In this document: one piece after another, positions 28,963-37,527 of the stretch | How positions within the stretch are numbered: the first letter of the stretch is position 1 | Layout of the letters: each line of letters opens with the position of its first letter | Assembly: GCF_003688595.1 (NCBI RefSeq) | Contig: NZ_RCWT01000011.1 | Span: 310,001 to 374,000, forward strand | DNA from: Sphingomonas sp. PP-F2F-G114-C0414 | Lineage (GTDB): Bacteria > Pseudomonadota > Alphaproteobacteria > Sphingomonadales > Sphingomonadaceae | Direction: 5' to 3' | DNA length: 64,000 bases | The notes under the pieces: generated by a model | Database searches by the model: none | What the model saw: the letters and a program-made list of their open reading frames with translations, nothing else | Told to the model about the DNA's origin: nothing | Program-made: the position numbers and the translations under genes

Positions 28963-31141
28963 GGACGCTGACCTCGAACCGGCGCGGTTCGCCCAGCATG
29001 ACCTGCGCGGGGTAATAAATGTCTGCCCACTGCACGAAGGTCTTGTTCCAGACATTGTTGATCCGCCCGGTCAGCGACCAGCGCGGCGTCAGCGCATAGG
29101 TCGCGTAGACGATCCCGGTCGCATAGGGTTTGAGCACAAGGTCGTTGGCGGTGTTGCCGTAGCGCTTGCCGACATATTTGACGCCGCCGCCCGCTTCCAG
29201 CGGCAGTCCGCCGACATGCTGCACCGTCGTCCAGATATTGCCGACCCAGGCCGGGACGTTGGGCGGCGTGTTGCCCGACGCGGCGATCCCGTAGTTCGGA
29301 TCGACGAAATTGGCGTATTTCGCGTCGACATAGGTCCCGCTGGCGATCACCGCCCACGCCGGAGTCACGCGCAGTTCGCCCGACGCTTCGATCCCGCGCG
29401 ACCTTTGGCTGCCGATATTGCTGACGGTATCGACCGCGACCTGTGTCAGGATGTTGTCGCGCTTGATGTCGTAGGCCGCGAGCGTCAGCGTTCCGCGGCC
29501 GTGCATCAGATCGGCTTTCAGCCCGCCCTCGACCTGACGGGAACTGCTCAGGCCGAAATTCTGGTTGGCGTTGACCAGGAAGATGTTCGCGCCGACCGGA
29601 TCCTTGCCGGTGCTGTACGACGCATAGGCGGTGACGTTCGGCGTTACGTCGTACACCAGCCCCGCGCGCCAGTTGAACAGCCGGTAGGTGCGGTCGAAAC
29701 TCGACCCGGCGTTGAAGCTGCCATCGACGTTGAAATTCTCGCGCGTCAGATACAGCCGCTCGGCGCGCAGGCCCGTGACCAGCTTGAGCGAGGGCGTGAG
29801 AGCGAGCGCATCCTCGCCGAACAGCGCGATCTGGTCCCAGCGGGTCGGCGACACGCGCTTGTCGATCGCACCGAAAAGACCCGCGCTCGGGGTCAGCGGA
29901 TCGACGCTGTCGCCATCGGGAAAACCCCGGCTGCGGACGAAATCGAGATGGCTGTAGTCGATGCCGACAACGAGCGTGTTGTCGAGGCCGAGCAGTTTGT
30001 CCTTATGCGTCAGGCTGAACTGATCGCCGAACAGATCCTGGTTGTGGAACACGAAGAAGCGATCGCGGTCGATCAGCTTGGTGGCCGCGTTGAAGACATA
30101 GTTCTCGGCGTTGATCCATTGCCGCTCGGCATGAAAATAATAGGCGGTGTTCGACAGCGTGAGGCGCTCGGAGGGCGACCAGTTGACGACGAGCCGCGGC
30201 CAGACCTGCCAGCTCTTGGCGCGGTTGTCCGCCACGTTGTAATTGGTGAAGCGCGTGCGGCGATCGACGACATAACCGTTGCCGGTCGAGAGGATCCCGC
30301 CGATCGGATCGGCGGCGAACGATGCCGGGACCAGCGGCGTGCCGAAATAGGTGGACAGAGTGTCCTTGAGATAATCGACGCTGAACGCGATCGACAGCGT
30401 GTCGCGCGGTTTGAACAGCACCGCGCCGGTGGCGTTGAACGAGGTGGAACCGGCGCGATCGACGAAGCCGTCGGTACGATGATAGCTGACGTCGGCGCGG
30501 GCGGCGAGCGTGTCGCCGAGGCGGTGATTGCCGCCCAGCCCGACGCTGGCCGTGTCGAACGACGCATAGGATGCGAGGGCTTGCAGGCTGTCGACTGCGA
30601 AGTCCGGGCTCTTGTTGACGATGTTGACCGCGCCGCCGATCGCGCCCTGCCCGTAGAGCACCGACGCCGGCCCCTTGAGCACGTCGATGCTGGCGATGTT
30701 GAAGGTGTTGCCGGGGCGATTGATCATGTTCGCGGGCCCGAGATACAGCCCGTTGTGCAGCACCGTGATCTGCTCGCCGGTGAAGCCGCGCATCGAGAAC
30801 AGCGAGGGATCGCCCGGCGAGCCCCCCGAGGTGACGCCGGGCAGGCTGACCGTCGCCTCCTCGACGGTGCGGAACCCCCGCGTGAGGATCTCGTCGGCAC
30901 CGATCTGGTCGATCGTGGCCGGCGTCTCGCGGATCGACAGGCCGAGGCGGCTCGCGGTCGGCGTCGCGAGGTCGAGCTGGCGCAGCCGCCAGCCCGTCAC
31001 GGTAATCTCCTCGCCCGCGGCCGGTACGGACAGCGACGCGGTCGGCGTGCCGTCCTCAGCGATCGCCGCCGTCGAGGCGCCGCACAAGGCGGTCGCCGCC
31101 GCGGCACCGCGCACCCATGACTCTATGATCGTCGTGCGCAC
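28949..31141 (-). CDS. TonB-dependent siderophore/metallophore receptor
   Basis: Outer-membrane receptor of 730 residues. Signal peptide VRGAAAATALCGASTAAIA; TonB box EEITVTGWR; plug with LSIRETPATIDQIGADEI and VLKGPASVLYGQGAIGGAVN; 22-strand barrel ending RRFEVSVLARF. The plug pattern is that of the FhuA/FpvA-like siderophore receptor group. It lies 53 bases downstream of a COG0523 GTPase gene in an operon with a Ni/Co permease, so the ligand may be a zinc, nickel or cobalt complex rather than ferric siderophore (inference). Confidence 0.92.
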   Translation of the reverse strand: MRTTIIESWVRGAAAATALCGASTAAIAEDGTPTASLSVPAAGEEITVTGWRLRQLDLATPTASRLGLSIRETPATIDQIGADEILTRGFRTVEEATVSLPGVTSGGSPGDPSLFSMRGFTGEQITVLHNGLYLGPANMINRPGNTFNIASIDVLKGPASVLYGQGAIGGAVNIVNKSPDFAVDSLQALASYASFDTASVGLGGNHRLGDTLAARADVSYHRTDGFVDRAGSTSFNATGAVLFKPRDTLSIAFSVDYLKDTLSTYFGTPLVPASFAADPIGGILSTGNGYVVDRRTRFTNYNVADNRAKSWQVWPRLVVNWSPSERLTLSNTAYYFHAERQWINAENYVFNAATKLIDRDRFFVFHNQDLFGDQFSLTHKDKLLGLDNTLVVGIDYSHLDFVRSRGFPDGDSVDPLTPSAGLFGAIDKRVSPTRWDQIALFGEDALALTPSLKLVTGLRAERLYLTRENFNVDGSFNAGSSFDRTYRLFNWRAGLVYDVTPNVTAYASYSTGKDPVGANIFLVNANQNFGLSSSRQVEGGLKADLMHGRGTLTLAAYDIKRDNILTQVAVDTVSNIGSQRSRGIEASGELRVTPAWAVIASGTYVDAKYANFVDPNYGIAASGNTPPNVPAWVGNIWTTVQHVGGLPLEAGGGVKYVGKRYGNTANDLVLKPYATGIVYATYALTPRWSLTGRINNVWNKTFVQWADIYYPAQVMLGEPRRFEVSVLARF

Positions 31142-31194
31142 CGATATCCCCCATTTTCCATATTATCGCCCCGCCCCTGCGGTCGTCGTGGTCG

Positions 31195-32358
31195 TCAGCC
31201 TCTGTCCGGGATCAGTCCACCCCCTGCCCCTAGGGTCATCGCGTCCTCCCCGACCAGACCGAAATGCTCGAGCCCCAGGGTCATGAGCGTCAGCGTGCCG
31301 CGCAGATCGGCTTCGTCGAGGTCACGGGTGATGAACACGATCCGGCTGCGGCGATCCTCGCTTGGCCACGCGTCGAGCCGGACCGGCGGGTGGAAGATGT
31401 GCTGGACGCCGTGGATCACCATCGGTCGATCGACGCCCTCGACGTTGACGATACCCTTCACGCGCAGGATGTCGGCGCCCTTGAACATCGTCAGGATGCC
31501 CAGCCAGCGCTCGAACGCCAAGGCTGGAATGGGGTCGTCGAAGGTCAGGCAGACCGAGCGGATCCGGTCGCCGTGGCGATCGACGTCGTGATGATGGTGC
31601 CCGTGATGGTGGTGGTCGTGATGGTCGTGATGGTCGTCGTCATGATGGTGGGGGGCCGGGCTCGTATAGGCTTCGGCGTTCAGCCAGCGGCGGACGTCGT
31701 GGCTCTTGGTCGTCGGATCGTAGAGCCCGGCCTCGAACAGCAGGTCGGGATCGACCGCGCCATCGATCGCCACCGTGATCGGCGCCGCGGGGTTGAGCGC
31801 GTGCAGCCGCGCTTCCAACGCAGCACGCGCGTCCGCACCGACCAGATCGGTCTTGGTCAGCAGCAGCCGGTCGGCGACCGCGGCCTGCTTGATCGACTCC
31901 TCCTGCGCATCGAGTGTCGCCATCCCCGTCGCGGCGTCGACGGTGGTGATGACACCGTCGAGCCGGTACAGCGTCTGCAGGCGCTCGTCGGTCATCAGCG
32001 TGTGCAGAATCGGCGCTGGGTCGGCGAGACCGGTCGTCTCGATCACCACCCGGTCGAACCAGCACTTGCCGTCGCGCGCGAACCGCCACGGCGCCTCGCG
32101 CAGCGTCCGCAACAGGTCGCCGCGGATGGTGCAGCACAGGCAGCCGCCCATCATCTCGACGACCATGTCGTCCTGGCTGCGGACGATCAGGTCATGGTCG
32201 AGCCCGATCGAGCCGAATTCGTTGATGATGACGAGCGCGCGCGCCATCCGCGGATCGCGCACCAGCCGATTGAGCACGGTCGTCTTGCCGCTGCCGAGAA
32301 AGCCGGTGAGGACCGAGACCGGGATCAGCGCACCGGGTCCGGTGACCAGGCCGGTCAT
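31195..32358 (-). CDS. COG0523/CobW-family GTPase with His-rich loop
   Basis: G3E GTPase metallochaperone of 387 residues. P-loop TGFLGSGKTT at about 18-27, metal motif GGCLCC with C73, C75 and C76, ETTGLADPAP as switch region, and guanine-specificity motif LLTKTDLV. A His/Asp-rich stretch at residues 237-262 with about 16 histidines gives a likely Zn/Ni/Co reservoir. The C-terminal CobW domain has ILRVKGIVNVEG and RIVFITRDLD. ATG at 32358 overlaps the permease stop by 4 bases. Second COG0523 protein of the same operon. Confidence 0.93.
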   Translation of the reverse strand: MTGLVTGPGALIPVSVLTGFLGSGKTTVLNRLVRDPRMARALVIINEFGSIGLDHDLIVRSQDDMVVEMMGGCLCCTIRGDLLRTLREAPWRFARDGKCWFDRVVIETTGLADPAPILHTLMTDERLQTLYRLDGVITTVDAATGMATLDAQEESIKQAAVADRLLLTKTDLVGADARAALEARLHALNPAAPITVAIDGAVDPDLLFEAGLYDPTTKSHDVRRWLNAEAYTSPAPHHHDDDHHDHHDHHHHGHHHHDVDRHGDRIRSVCLTFDDPIPALAFERWLGILTMFKGADILRVKGIVNVEGVDRPMVIHGVQHIFHPPVRLDAWPSEDRRSRIVFITRDLDEADLRGTLTLMTLGLEHFGLVGEDAMTLGAGGGLIPDRG

Positions 32359-33191
32359 GCCGCGCCTTCCAGAGCGGGACGACTGGCCTTGCGGGCGAGC
32401 CAGGCACCGCGGGCGAGCAGCACCGCGACGATGGTGGCCGCGCCGACGCCGATCGCTGTGAAGGTCCGGTCGTCGAGGTCGAGCGCGAAGCCCGCGGCCT
32501 CCGACGCCGCGAACAACGCCATGCCGTAGGACAGGCCGACGATCAGCCAGCCGACCGCGCGCCGATACCGCATGACCAATCCACCTGCGCCGCGACCCGC
32601 CCGCTGGCTCGAGCGCAGCAATCGGCTGACGATCTGGCTGTCCAGCGTATCGGCGAGCACCATGCCGATCGTGAAGGCCAGCGCGATACCGGCGGCGGCG
32701 GCGGGCCCGCCCCGCGTCGTTGCCGCTGCACCCCAGGCGGCCGCCTGGGTCGCGGTGTCGAACACCAGCCCGAACACGACGCCGATCGCGACGACCGCCG
32801 CCGGGTGCGTGCTCGACCGCAGCGAGCGCGGCACCAGCCCTGCCCGCCACCCGACCGGCGCGTACGCGCGGTGTCGCAGCAGCGCGACGAAATTGAGCGT
32901 GCCGACCAGAATCAGCAACGCGATCACCATCGTATCGACCAGCGTCGCGGTCCAGCGCGGCACGACGATCCAGTGCGCGAACAGCGACACGCCGATCGCC
33001 ACGACCGCCACCGCGAGACTGTGGCCGAGCGCGAACAGCGTACCGGTCCAGGGCGACAATCGAGGCCGCTCCTCGACCATGCGGAAGACGATATTGTCGA
33101 TCACCGCGACGTGATCGGGATCGAGCCCGTGGCGCAGGCCGAGCACGAACATCAGGCCCAGCGTGGGCAGTGCGAACGAGGGATCTGTCAT
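32355..33191 (-). CDS. NiCoT-family nickel/cobalt permease (HoxN/HupN/NixA type)
   Basis: Inner-membrane carrier of 278 residues with about eight helices. The helix II metal signature appears as LRHGLDPDHVAVIDN (H21, D26, H27); a second motif is LFALGHSLAVAVV, and a third GLVFDTATQAAAWG. These are the NiCoT hallmarks for high-affinity Ni2+/Co2+ transport. ATG at 33191, and 4-base overlaps with genes on both sides. Beside two metal-chaperone GTPases and a TonB receptor, it supplies the inner-membrane step of a metal uptake pathway. Confidence 0.92.
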   Translation of the reverse strand: MTDPSFALPTLGLMFVLGLRHGLDPDHVAVIDNIVFRMVEERPRLSPWTGTLFALGHSLAVAVVAIGVSLFAHWIVVPRWTATLVDTMVIALLILVGTLNFVALLRHRAYAPVGWRAGLVPRSLRSSTHPAAVVAIGVVFGLVFDTATQAAAWGAAATTRGGPAAAAGIALAFTIGMVLADTLDSQIVSRLLRSSQRAGRGAGGLVMRYRRAVGWLIVGLSYGMALFAASEAAGFALDLDDRTFTAIGVGAATIVAVLLARGAWLARKASRPALEGAA

Positions 33192-33430
33192 GCCATGTCT
33201 TCCGAGATAGTGTCGGGGTCTTCCGAAATTGGGTCGGGCGCCGGTTCCGAGGCGACGATGCCGCGCGCGGCCAGCTTGGCGAGGCGGCGGGGCAGCTCCG
33301 CCTGGATCCCCAGCAGGGTCGGCCGCGCCGCCTTGCGCCAGCCGCGGCACTCGACCTGCGTGCGCCCGCAGGCGACGCACCAGCCGGTGCGCCCATCGAA
33401 GCGGCAGATATCCACGCACGGGCTCTTCAT
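33188..33430 (-). CDS. DUF1289 small cysteine-rich protein
   Basis: 80 residues. The N-terminal half has the DUF1289 cysteine pattern: KSPCVDICRFDGRTGWCVAC followed by GRTQVECRGW, with four to five cysteines likely binding a metal. The acidic C-terminal tail (DPISEDPDTISEDMA) is not part of the family. Function unknown. It overlaps both neighbours by 4 bases and so is fixed within the metal operon. Confidence 0.85.
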   Translation of the reverse strand: MKSPCVDICRFDGRTGWCVACGRTQVECRGWRKAARPTLLGIQAELPRRLAKLAARGIVASEPAPDPISEDPDTISEDMA

Positions 33431-34455
33431 GCGCGCGCGGCCATGTCGAGAATGCCGATCCGGCCGTCCTCGTCGCCCCAGCCGAGCCGGGTGCCGGCGT
33501 CGTTCCAGCTCAGCGCGGTAATGGCGGCGCCCTCTTCATCGACCAGCAACGGACGATCGTCGCCGGTCTGCGTGAGGACGACGACGCCATCGTCATATCC
33601 GACCGCGAGCAGGTCGCTACGGGGATGGCAGGCGACGCGCGTGACGATCGTGCCCCGCCGTTCGGTCAGCAGCAACGGCGGCTTGTCCATCGGGCCGCTC
33701 TTGCCATCGAACGACCATAGGACGGCGCACGCATCGCCACTGGTCGCCAGCCATTTGCCGCGGCGATCCCACGAGAAGCTGCGCGTCTTGGCGACGTAGC
33801 CCGACATCCGCATGTCGCGCAGATCGGGAAGCCGCCAGCCGTGGAGCCCGGTCTCCTGCAACGCGGTGACGACATAGCGGCCGTCCGCGCTCATCGTGCA
33901 GGCGAGGTGCGAGCCGATCCAATCGAGCGCGACGCGGCCGCTGCCGGCGGTCGCGGCATAGAACAGGCTCACGCCGCCATAATGCGCGACGGCCAATCGC
34001 TTGCCTTTACCGTCGAGTGCGAGGCCGCCGATCGTCGAACCGATCGCATAGCGGTGCGAGGGTTCGGTGGCGCCGGGCGTCCAGACCACCGCTTCGCGAC
34101 CGACGCCGGCGACGATCAGGCCCGAGGCGGGACTCGCCACCAGATGCTCGACCCAGCGTCGGTCGAAGCGGCCCAACTCCAGAACATCGCCATCCGCCGC
34201 CACGCGGCATACCCGGCCATCGTCGCCGCCGGTGACGATCGAGCGTCCATCGGGATGACGGCACGCCGCCAGGATCGCACCGCCGTGCACCGGATGCGCG
34301 GCGACCTCGCCCGCGTCGGTCATGTGCCGCACGCTGCCGTCGCCGAGCGTCAGGCACGCGTCGTCCCCGAGCCACAGGATCGCGGTCGGCTCCGCACCGA
34401 CCTCGGCACGGCGGCCGTGGCTTTGCACCAGCGCTTCACGCATCGCGTCGATCAT
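33427..34455 (-). CDS. WD40-repeat protein of the COG0523 operon
   Basis: 342 residues made of six to seven beta-propeller blades, e.g. ACRHPDGRSIVTGGDDGRVC, TMSADGRYVVTALQETGLHG, RVACHPRSDLLAVGYDDGVV and ITALSWNDAGTRLGWGDEDG. No signal peptide or membrane helix, so a cytosolic scaffold. WD40 genes adjacent to COG0523 GTPases recur in alphaproteobacteria (recollection); the partner is unknown, and the adjacent GTPase is the obvious candidate. 4-base overlaps with the GTPase upstream and the DUF1289 gene downstream. Confidence 0.85.
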   Translation of the reverse strand: MIDAMREALVQSHGRRAEVGAEPTAILWLGDDACLTLGDGSVRHMTDAGEVAAHPVHGGAILAACRHPDGRSIVTGGDDGRVCRVAADGDVLELGRFDRRWVEHLVASPASGLIVAGVGREAVVWTPGATEPSHRYAIGSTIGGLALDGKGKRLAVAHYGGVSLFYAATAGSGRVALDWIGSHLACTMSADGRYVVTALQETGLHGWRLPDLRDMRMSGYVAKTRSFSWDRRGKWLATSGDACAVLWSFDGKSGPMDKPPLLLTERRGTIVTRVACHPRSDLLAVGYDDGVVVLTQTGDDRPLLVDEEGAAITALSWNDAGTRLGWGDEDGRIGILDMAARA

Positions 34456-35426
34456 CGGTTGGCAGGAACCGCGCAGGCCTCGAACCCGGCGCGCAAGGCG
34501 ACCGGATCGAGGTTGCGGCCGATGAACACCATCCGGCTGGTGCGGACCTCGTCCGGCTTCCAGTCGCGCTGATGATTGCCGTCGAGCAGCATGTGGACGC
34601 CCTGCACGACATAGCGCTGGTCCTCGTCGGGGAACGACAGCACGCCCTTCAGCCGCAGGATGTCCTGCCCCTGGACCGCGGTCAGGTTGCGCAGCCAGGG
34701 CATGAACAGCTCGGGCCGGATCGCCGTCGCCGAACTCAGCGATACCGAGGCGATCGAATCGTCATGCTCGTGATCGTCGTCCGACAGGAAGTCGGGTTCG
34801 ATCTCGAGGATGCGGTCGAGGTCGAAGGCGCCGCGTTCCAGCACCTCCTCGAGCGGTACGACGCAGTTCTGCGTTTCGTGCAACCGCGCCTGGCCGTTGA
34901 TCGTGCGGACGCGCTGGCGCACCACCTCAAGCTCCTGCGCGGTCACCAGATCGACCTTGTTGAGCAGGATCACGTCGGCAAACGCGATCTGCTCCTCGGC
35001 TTCATGGCTATCCTCCAGCCGGGCGAGGACATGGCGCGCATCGACCACGGTCACGATCGCATCGAGGCTCGCCCGGGCGCGCACGTCGTCGTCCATGAAG
35101 AAGGTCTGCGCGACGGGCGCGGGATCGGCGAGGCCGGTGGTCTCGATGATGATCGCATCGAAGCCGTCCTTGCGCTTCATCAGCCCCTCGATGATGCGGA
35201 TCAGGTCGCCACGGACGGTGCAGCAGATGCACCCGTTGTTCATCTCGAACACCTCTTCGTCGGCGTCGACGATCAGGTCGTTGTCGATGCCGATCTCGCC
35301 GAATTCGTTGACGATGACCGCATATTTCCGCCCATGATTTTCGCTGAGGATGCGGTTCAGGAGCGTCGTCTTGCCCGCGCCCAGATAGCCGGTGAGAACG
35401 GTGACGGGGATGGTCGATAATGACAC
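34452..35426 (-). CDS. COG0523 GTP-dependent zinc chaperone (ZigA/YeiR-like), first gene of metal operon
   Basis: 324 residues. P-loop TGYLGAGKTT at about 12-21, metal-binding NGCICC with C66, C68 and C69, ETTGLADPAP, LLNKVDLV, and a C-terminal CobW domain (ILRLKGVLSFPDED; SRMVFIGRNLD). A short acidic/His segment DDDHEHDD replaces the long His tract of the second GTPase. The GTG at 35426 is chosen because it follows AGGAT and immediately precedes the first strand (TIPVTVLTG); the longer frame extends through the operator. Proteins of this branch deliver zinc during zinc starvation. Confidence 0.9.
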   Translation of the reverse strand: MSLSTIPVTVLTGYLGAGKTTLLNRILSENHGRKYAVIVNEFGEIGIDNDLIVDADEEVFEMNNGCICCTVRGDLIRIIEGLMKRKDGFDAIIIETTGLADPAPVAQTFFMDDDVRARASLDAIVTVVDARHVLARLEDSHEAEEQIAFADVILLNKVDLVTAQELEVVRQRVRTINGQARLHETQNCVVPLEEVLERGAFDLDRILEIEPDFLSDDDHEHDDSIASVSLSSATAIRPELFMPWLRNLTAVQGQDILRLKGVLSFPDEDQRYVVQGVHMLLDGNHQRDWKPDEVRTSRMVFIGRNLDPVALRAGFEACAVPANR

Positions 35427-35442
35427 TGAGAGAATCCTATGC

Positions 35443-35456
35443 GATGATATAGCATC
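35443..35456 (-). promoter_or_regulatory. Zur/Fur-like palindrome upstream of the metal operon
   Basis: GATGATATAGCATC is an AT-centred inverted repeat (GATG-n-TATA-n-CATC) ending about 17 bases upstream of the GTG start of the first COG0523 gene. Position and form suit a Fur-superfamily repressor, most plausibly Zur given COG0523 GTPases behind it. Sequence-specific assignment is inference. Confidence 0.5.
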
Positions 35457-35486
35457 TCCTATATGACCTATTGTCGAACGCGGCAA

Positions 35487-36490
35487 CGGTGGTGAAGGTG
35501 TTCCCCCTGCGGTAGCGGCATCAACTCAAGCAGCCCGGTTCACCGCAATGCGATGAATTTCGCGGTCACGATATGAGCCGGCACCAGATGACTGGCCTCA
35601 TAAAGCAGCGACGAACTGTCTCACCGCGGACGACCAAATCCGACTATCGCGATTTCCTTTGTATCCGAAAGGCCAAAGCTCCTGGTGAGCCGGCGGACGA
35701 TGGCAATGACCAAGCCGCACACTGACATCCGCTGTCCTCGACGCATCTGCGGTTTTGGCTCAGTTCGGGATGAACCTAGTGCAGACAACTGCGGCTCGCA
35801 AATATCGCATGCGATTGCCGGCTGACGACAGAGGTCGAAGTGGCAGATCCGAGCGGCCGAGCCATACGCCTATGCCTTATCTGTTCATGCAGGCTTCAGA
35901 CGTCGTTATCAGGTGTCCGGTTTCTATATTATCGGTCCTTTTGACCGGGTTTTAGTGTACCAATTGAAATGCCGTTTCGGAATATACCCGACGAGGCGCG
36001 GCAGTGCCGCCTCCGTGTCACCATCAGTGCGTGGCGAATCGTCCAGAGGCATATTGAGTTCCAGTAAGGCATAGAGCTCCAACAGGTATCGGTCGATAGG
36101 ATCAGCGACCAACAGGAACCTCACCATCATCGCTGATACCGCATCAACGTGTCGGGGAAAGCACGCTCCAAATATCTCGCCAGCGTGTAGCGCCGCGCGT
36201 GATCTCGTCTGTGTATCGGAGGCTACAATCCCTGGTTCCCTTCGTGCTGGTTTGGACGCGAATGACGCCAAATTATGGTTTGCGGTCCAATGCGCGCGTA
36301 ATCGCTGCCGCATGTTCCGTGTGCGTCCGAGGTTGTGAACCGAACCGCTACTGTCGATCAGCGAATAAGTCCCGGGCGCTGCCGGATGCCTGCGGCGTCA
36401 AGAGACGCATTTAATTACGTCGGACGGACTGAGGCATAGGAACCCCAATGATTCCAAAATCCATGCAAAACAATGGCTTGCGCATGGGGG
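35487..36490. other. Gene-poor, AT-richer interval on the 3' side of tRNA-Ser
   Basis: About 1 kb with visibly lower GC and less regular codon structure than the rest of the window. The only sizeable open frames are a 129-codon minus frame (35924-36313) and shorter ones that match nothing I know. Integrative elements enter at tRNA 3' ends, and this stretch lies on that side of the tRNA-Ser gene, so it could be a decayed insertion. I found no integrase fragment and no obvious second copy of the tRNA end. Confidence 0.5.
35924..36313 (-). CDS. Hypothetical protein, doubtful
   Basis: Open frame of 129 residues with no recognised domain. A central hydrophobic helix-like segment (VDAVSAMMVRFLLVADPIDR, then LLELYALLEL) and a basic C-terminus are visible. 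Codon use is unlike the neighbouring genes. It may be a foreign or decaying gene, or a chance frame in the AT-richer interval. Confidence 0.3.
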   Translation of the reverse strand: MRQRLRAHWTANHNLASFASKPARREPGIVASDTQTRSRAALHAGEIFGACFPRHVDAVSAMMVRFLLVADPIDRYLLELYALLELNMPLDDSPRTDGDTEAALPRLVGYIPKRHFNWYTKTRSKGPII

Positions 36491-36581
36491 TGGCGGAGCG
36501 GGTGGGATTCGAACCCACGATACGCTTTTGACGTATACTCACTTTCCAGGCGAGCGCCTTCGACCACTCGGCCACCGCTCC
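36491..36581 (-). tRNA. tRNA-Ser (anticodon GGA)
   Basis: Acceptor arms GGAGCGG and CCGCTCC pair, followed by discriminator G and an encoded CCA. Anticodon loop CTGGAAA gives GGA (reads UCC/UCU). A long class II variable arm pairs TACG.../...CGTA, as expected for serine, and the T-arm is GTGGGTTCGAATCCCAC. 91 bases including CCA. Confidence 0.97.
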
Positions 36582-36669
36582 GCATTGCTCTGGAAGCGGG
36601 TCTGCTAGTGCGGGTTTCGCGCGCGCGCAAGCGATTGCGTGCGGGGACGGCCTCGGGCACTCTGCGGAG

Positions 36670-37527
36670 ATGTTGAATATCCTTCTCGCTGCCATGCTTG
36701 CGCAGGCCGTTCCGGCGGCCGCGACGCTCCCGTCCGATCCGGTGCCGGCGGACTGGGTTGCGGTCCCGGACGACGAACTAATGGTCTTCACCCTGGCCAA
36801 TGGGCACCGGTTTACCGTGCGGCTGGCGCCTCGCTATGCGCCGGTGCACGTCGCGAACATACGCAAGTTGGCGCGGGCGCATTGGTGGGATGCTGGGACG
36901 AGCGTCTACCGGTTGCAGGACAATTACGTCGCGCAATGGGGTGATGCGACGGAGAAGAAGGCGCTGGTTGAGGGTGTGGTCGCGAATCCACCGGCGGAAT
37001 ATTCGCATGCCGGGCCGACGACGGTGGCGCGGCTGTCGCAGCGCGATCCTTATGCCGAATGGGCGGGGTATAGTCGCGACGGGTGGCCGCTCGCGGGCAA
37101 TGGCGCGACCGAGTGGGTGCCGCATTGCTACGGGATGGTCGGCGTCGCGCGCGATCTGGCGCCAAGCACGGGGAGCGGCGCTGAGCTTTATACCGTGATC
37201 GGGCATTCGCCGCGGGCGCTGGACCGGAACATCGCGGTGGTCGGCCGCGTGATCGACGGGGTCGAGTGGCTGTCGTCGCTGCCGCGCGGGACGGGGGATC
37301 TGGGGTTCTACAAGACCGAGGGGGAGCGTAGCCCGATCGTGTCCGCACGCCTCGCGAGCGAACTGCCCGCCGCCGAGCGACCGCATTTCGAATATCGCGC
37401 GGCGGACAATCCGCGGTTCGTGGCGTGGATCGCCTCGCGCGAGAACCGGGCGGGGCCGTTCTTTACGGTGCCTGCCGGGGGCGCCGACATCTGTGCCGCG
37501 CTGCCCCCGGTGCGTAAAGTGCCCTAG
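36670..37527 (+). CDS. Periplasmic cyclophilin-type peptidyl-prolyl isomerase
   Basis: 285 residues with a short signal-like N-terminus (NILLAAMLAQAVPAAA). The cyclophilin core starts VFTLANGHRFTVRLAPRYAP, followed by HVANIRKLARAHWWDAGTSV and YRLQDNYVAQWGD, the counterparts of the family's N-F-x-x-L and F-H-R/Q-x-G segments, though substituted. GMVGVARDLAPSTGSGAELY corresponds to the cyclophilin central motif, and NIAVVGRVIDGVEWLSSLPR to the final strand. The long insert at about 110-160 makes it larger than typical PpiA. Its end overlaps the convergent pirin gene by 4 bases. Confidence 0.82.
   Translation: MLNILLAAMLAQAVPAAATLPSDPVPADWVAVPDDELMVFTLANGHRFTVRLAPRYAPVHVANIRKLARAHWWDAGTSVYRLQDNYVAQWGDATEKKALVEGVVANPPAEYSHAGPTTVARLSQRDPYAEWAGYSRDGWPLAGNGATEWVPHCYGMVGVARDLAPSTGSGAELYTVIGHSPRALDRNIAVVGRVIDGVEWLSSLPRGTGDLGFYKTEGERSPIVSARLASELPAAERPHFEYRAADNPRFVAWIASRENRAGPFFTVPAGGADICAALPPVRKVP

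Noticed and set aside
33427..34455. WD40 protein as a secreted quinoprotein
   Set aside because: No signal peptide and blades without PQQ motifs; the gene overlaps cytosolic metal-chaperone genes.
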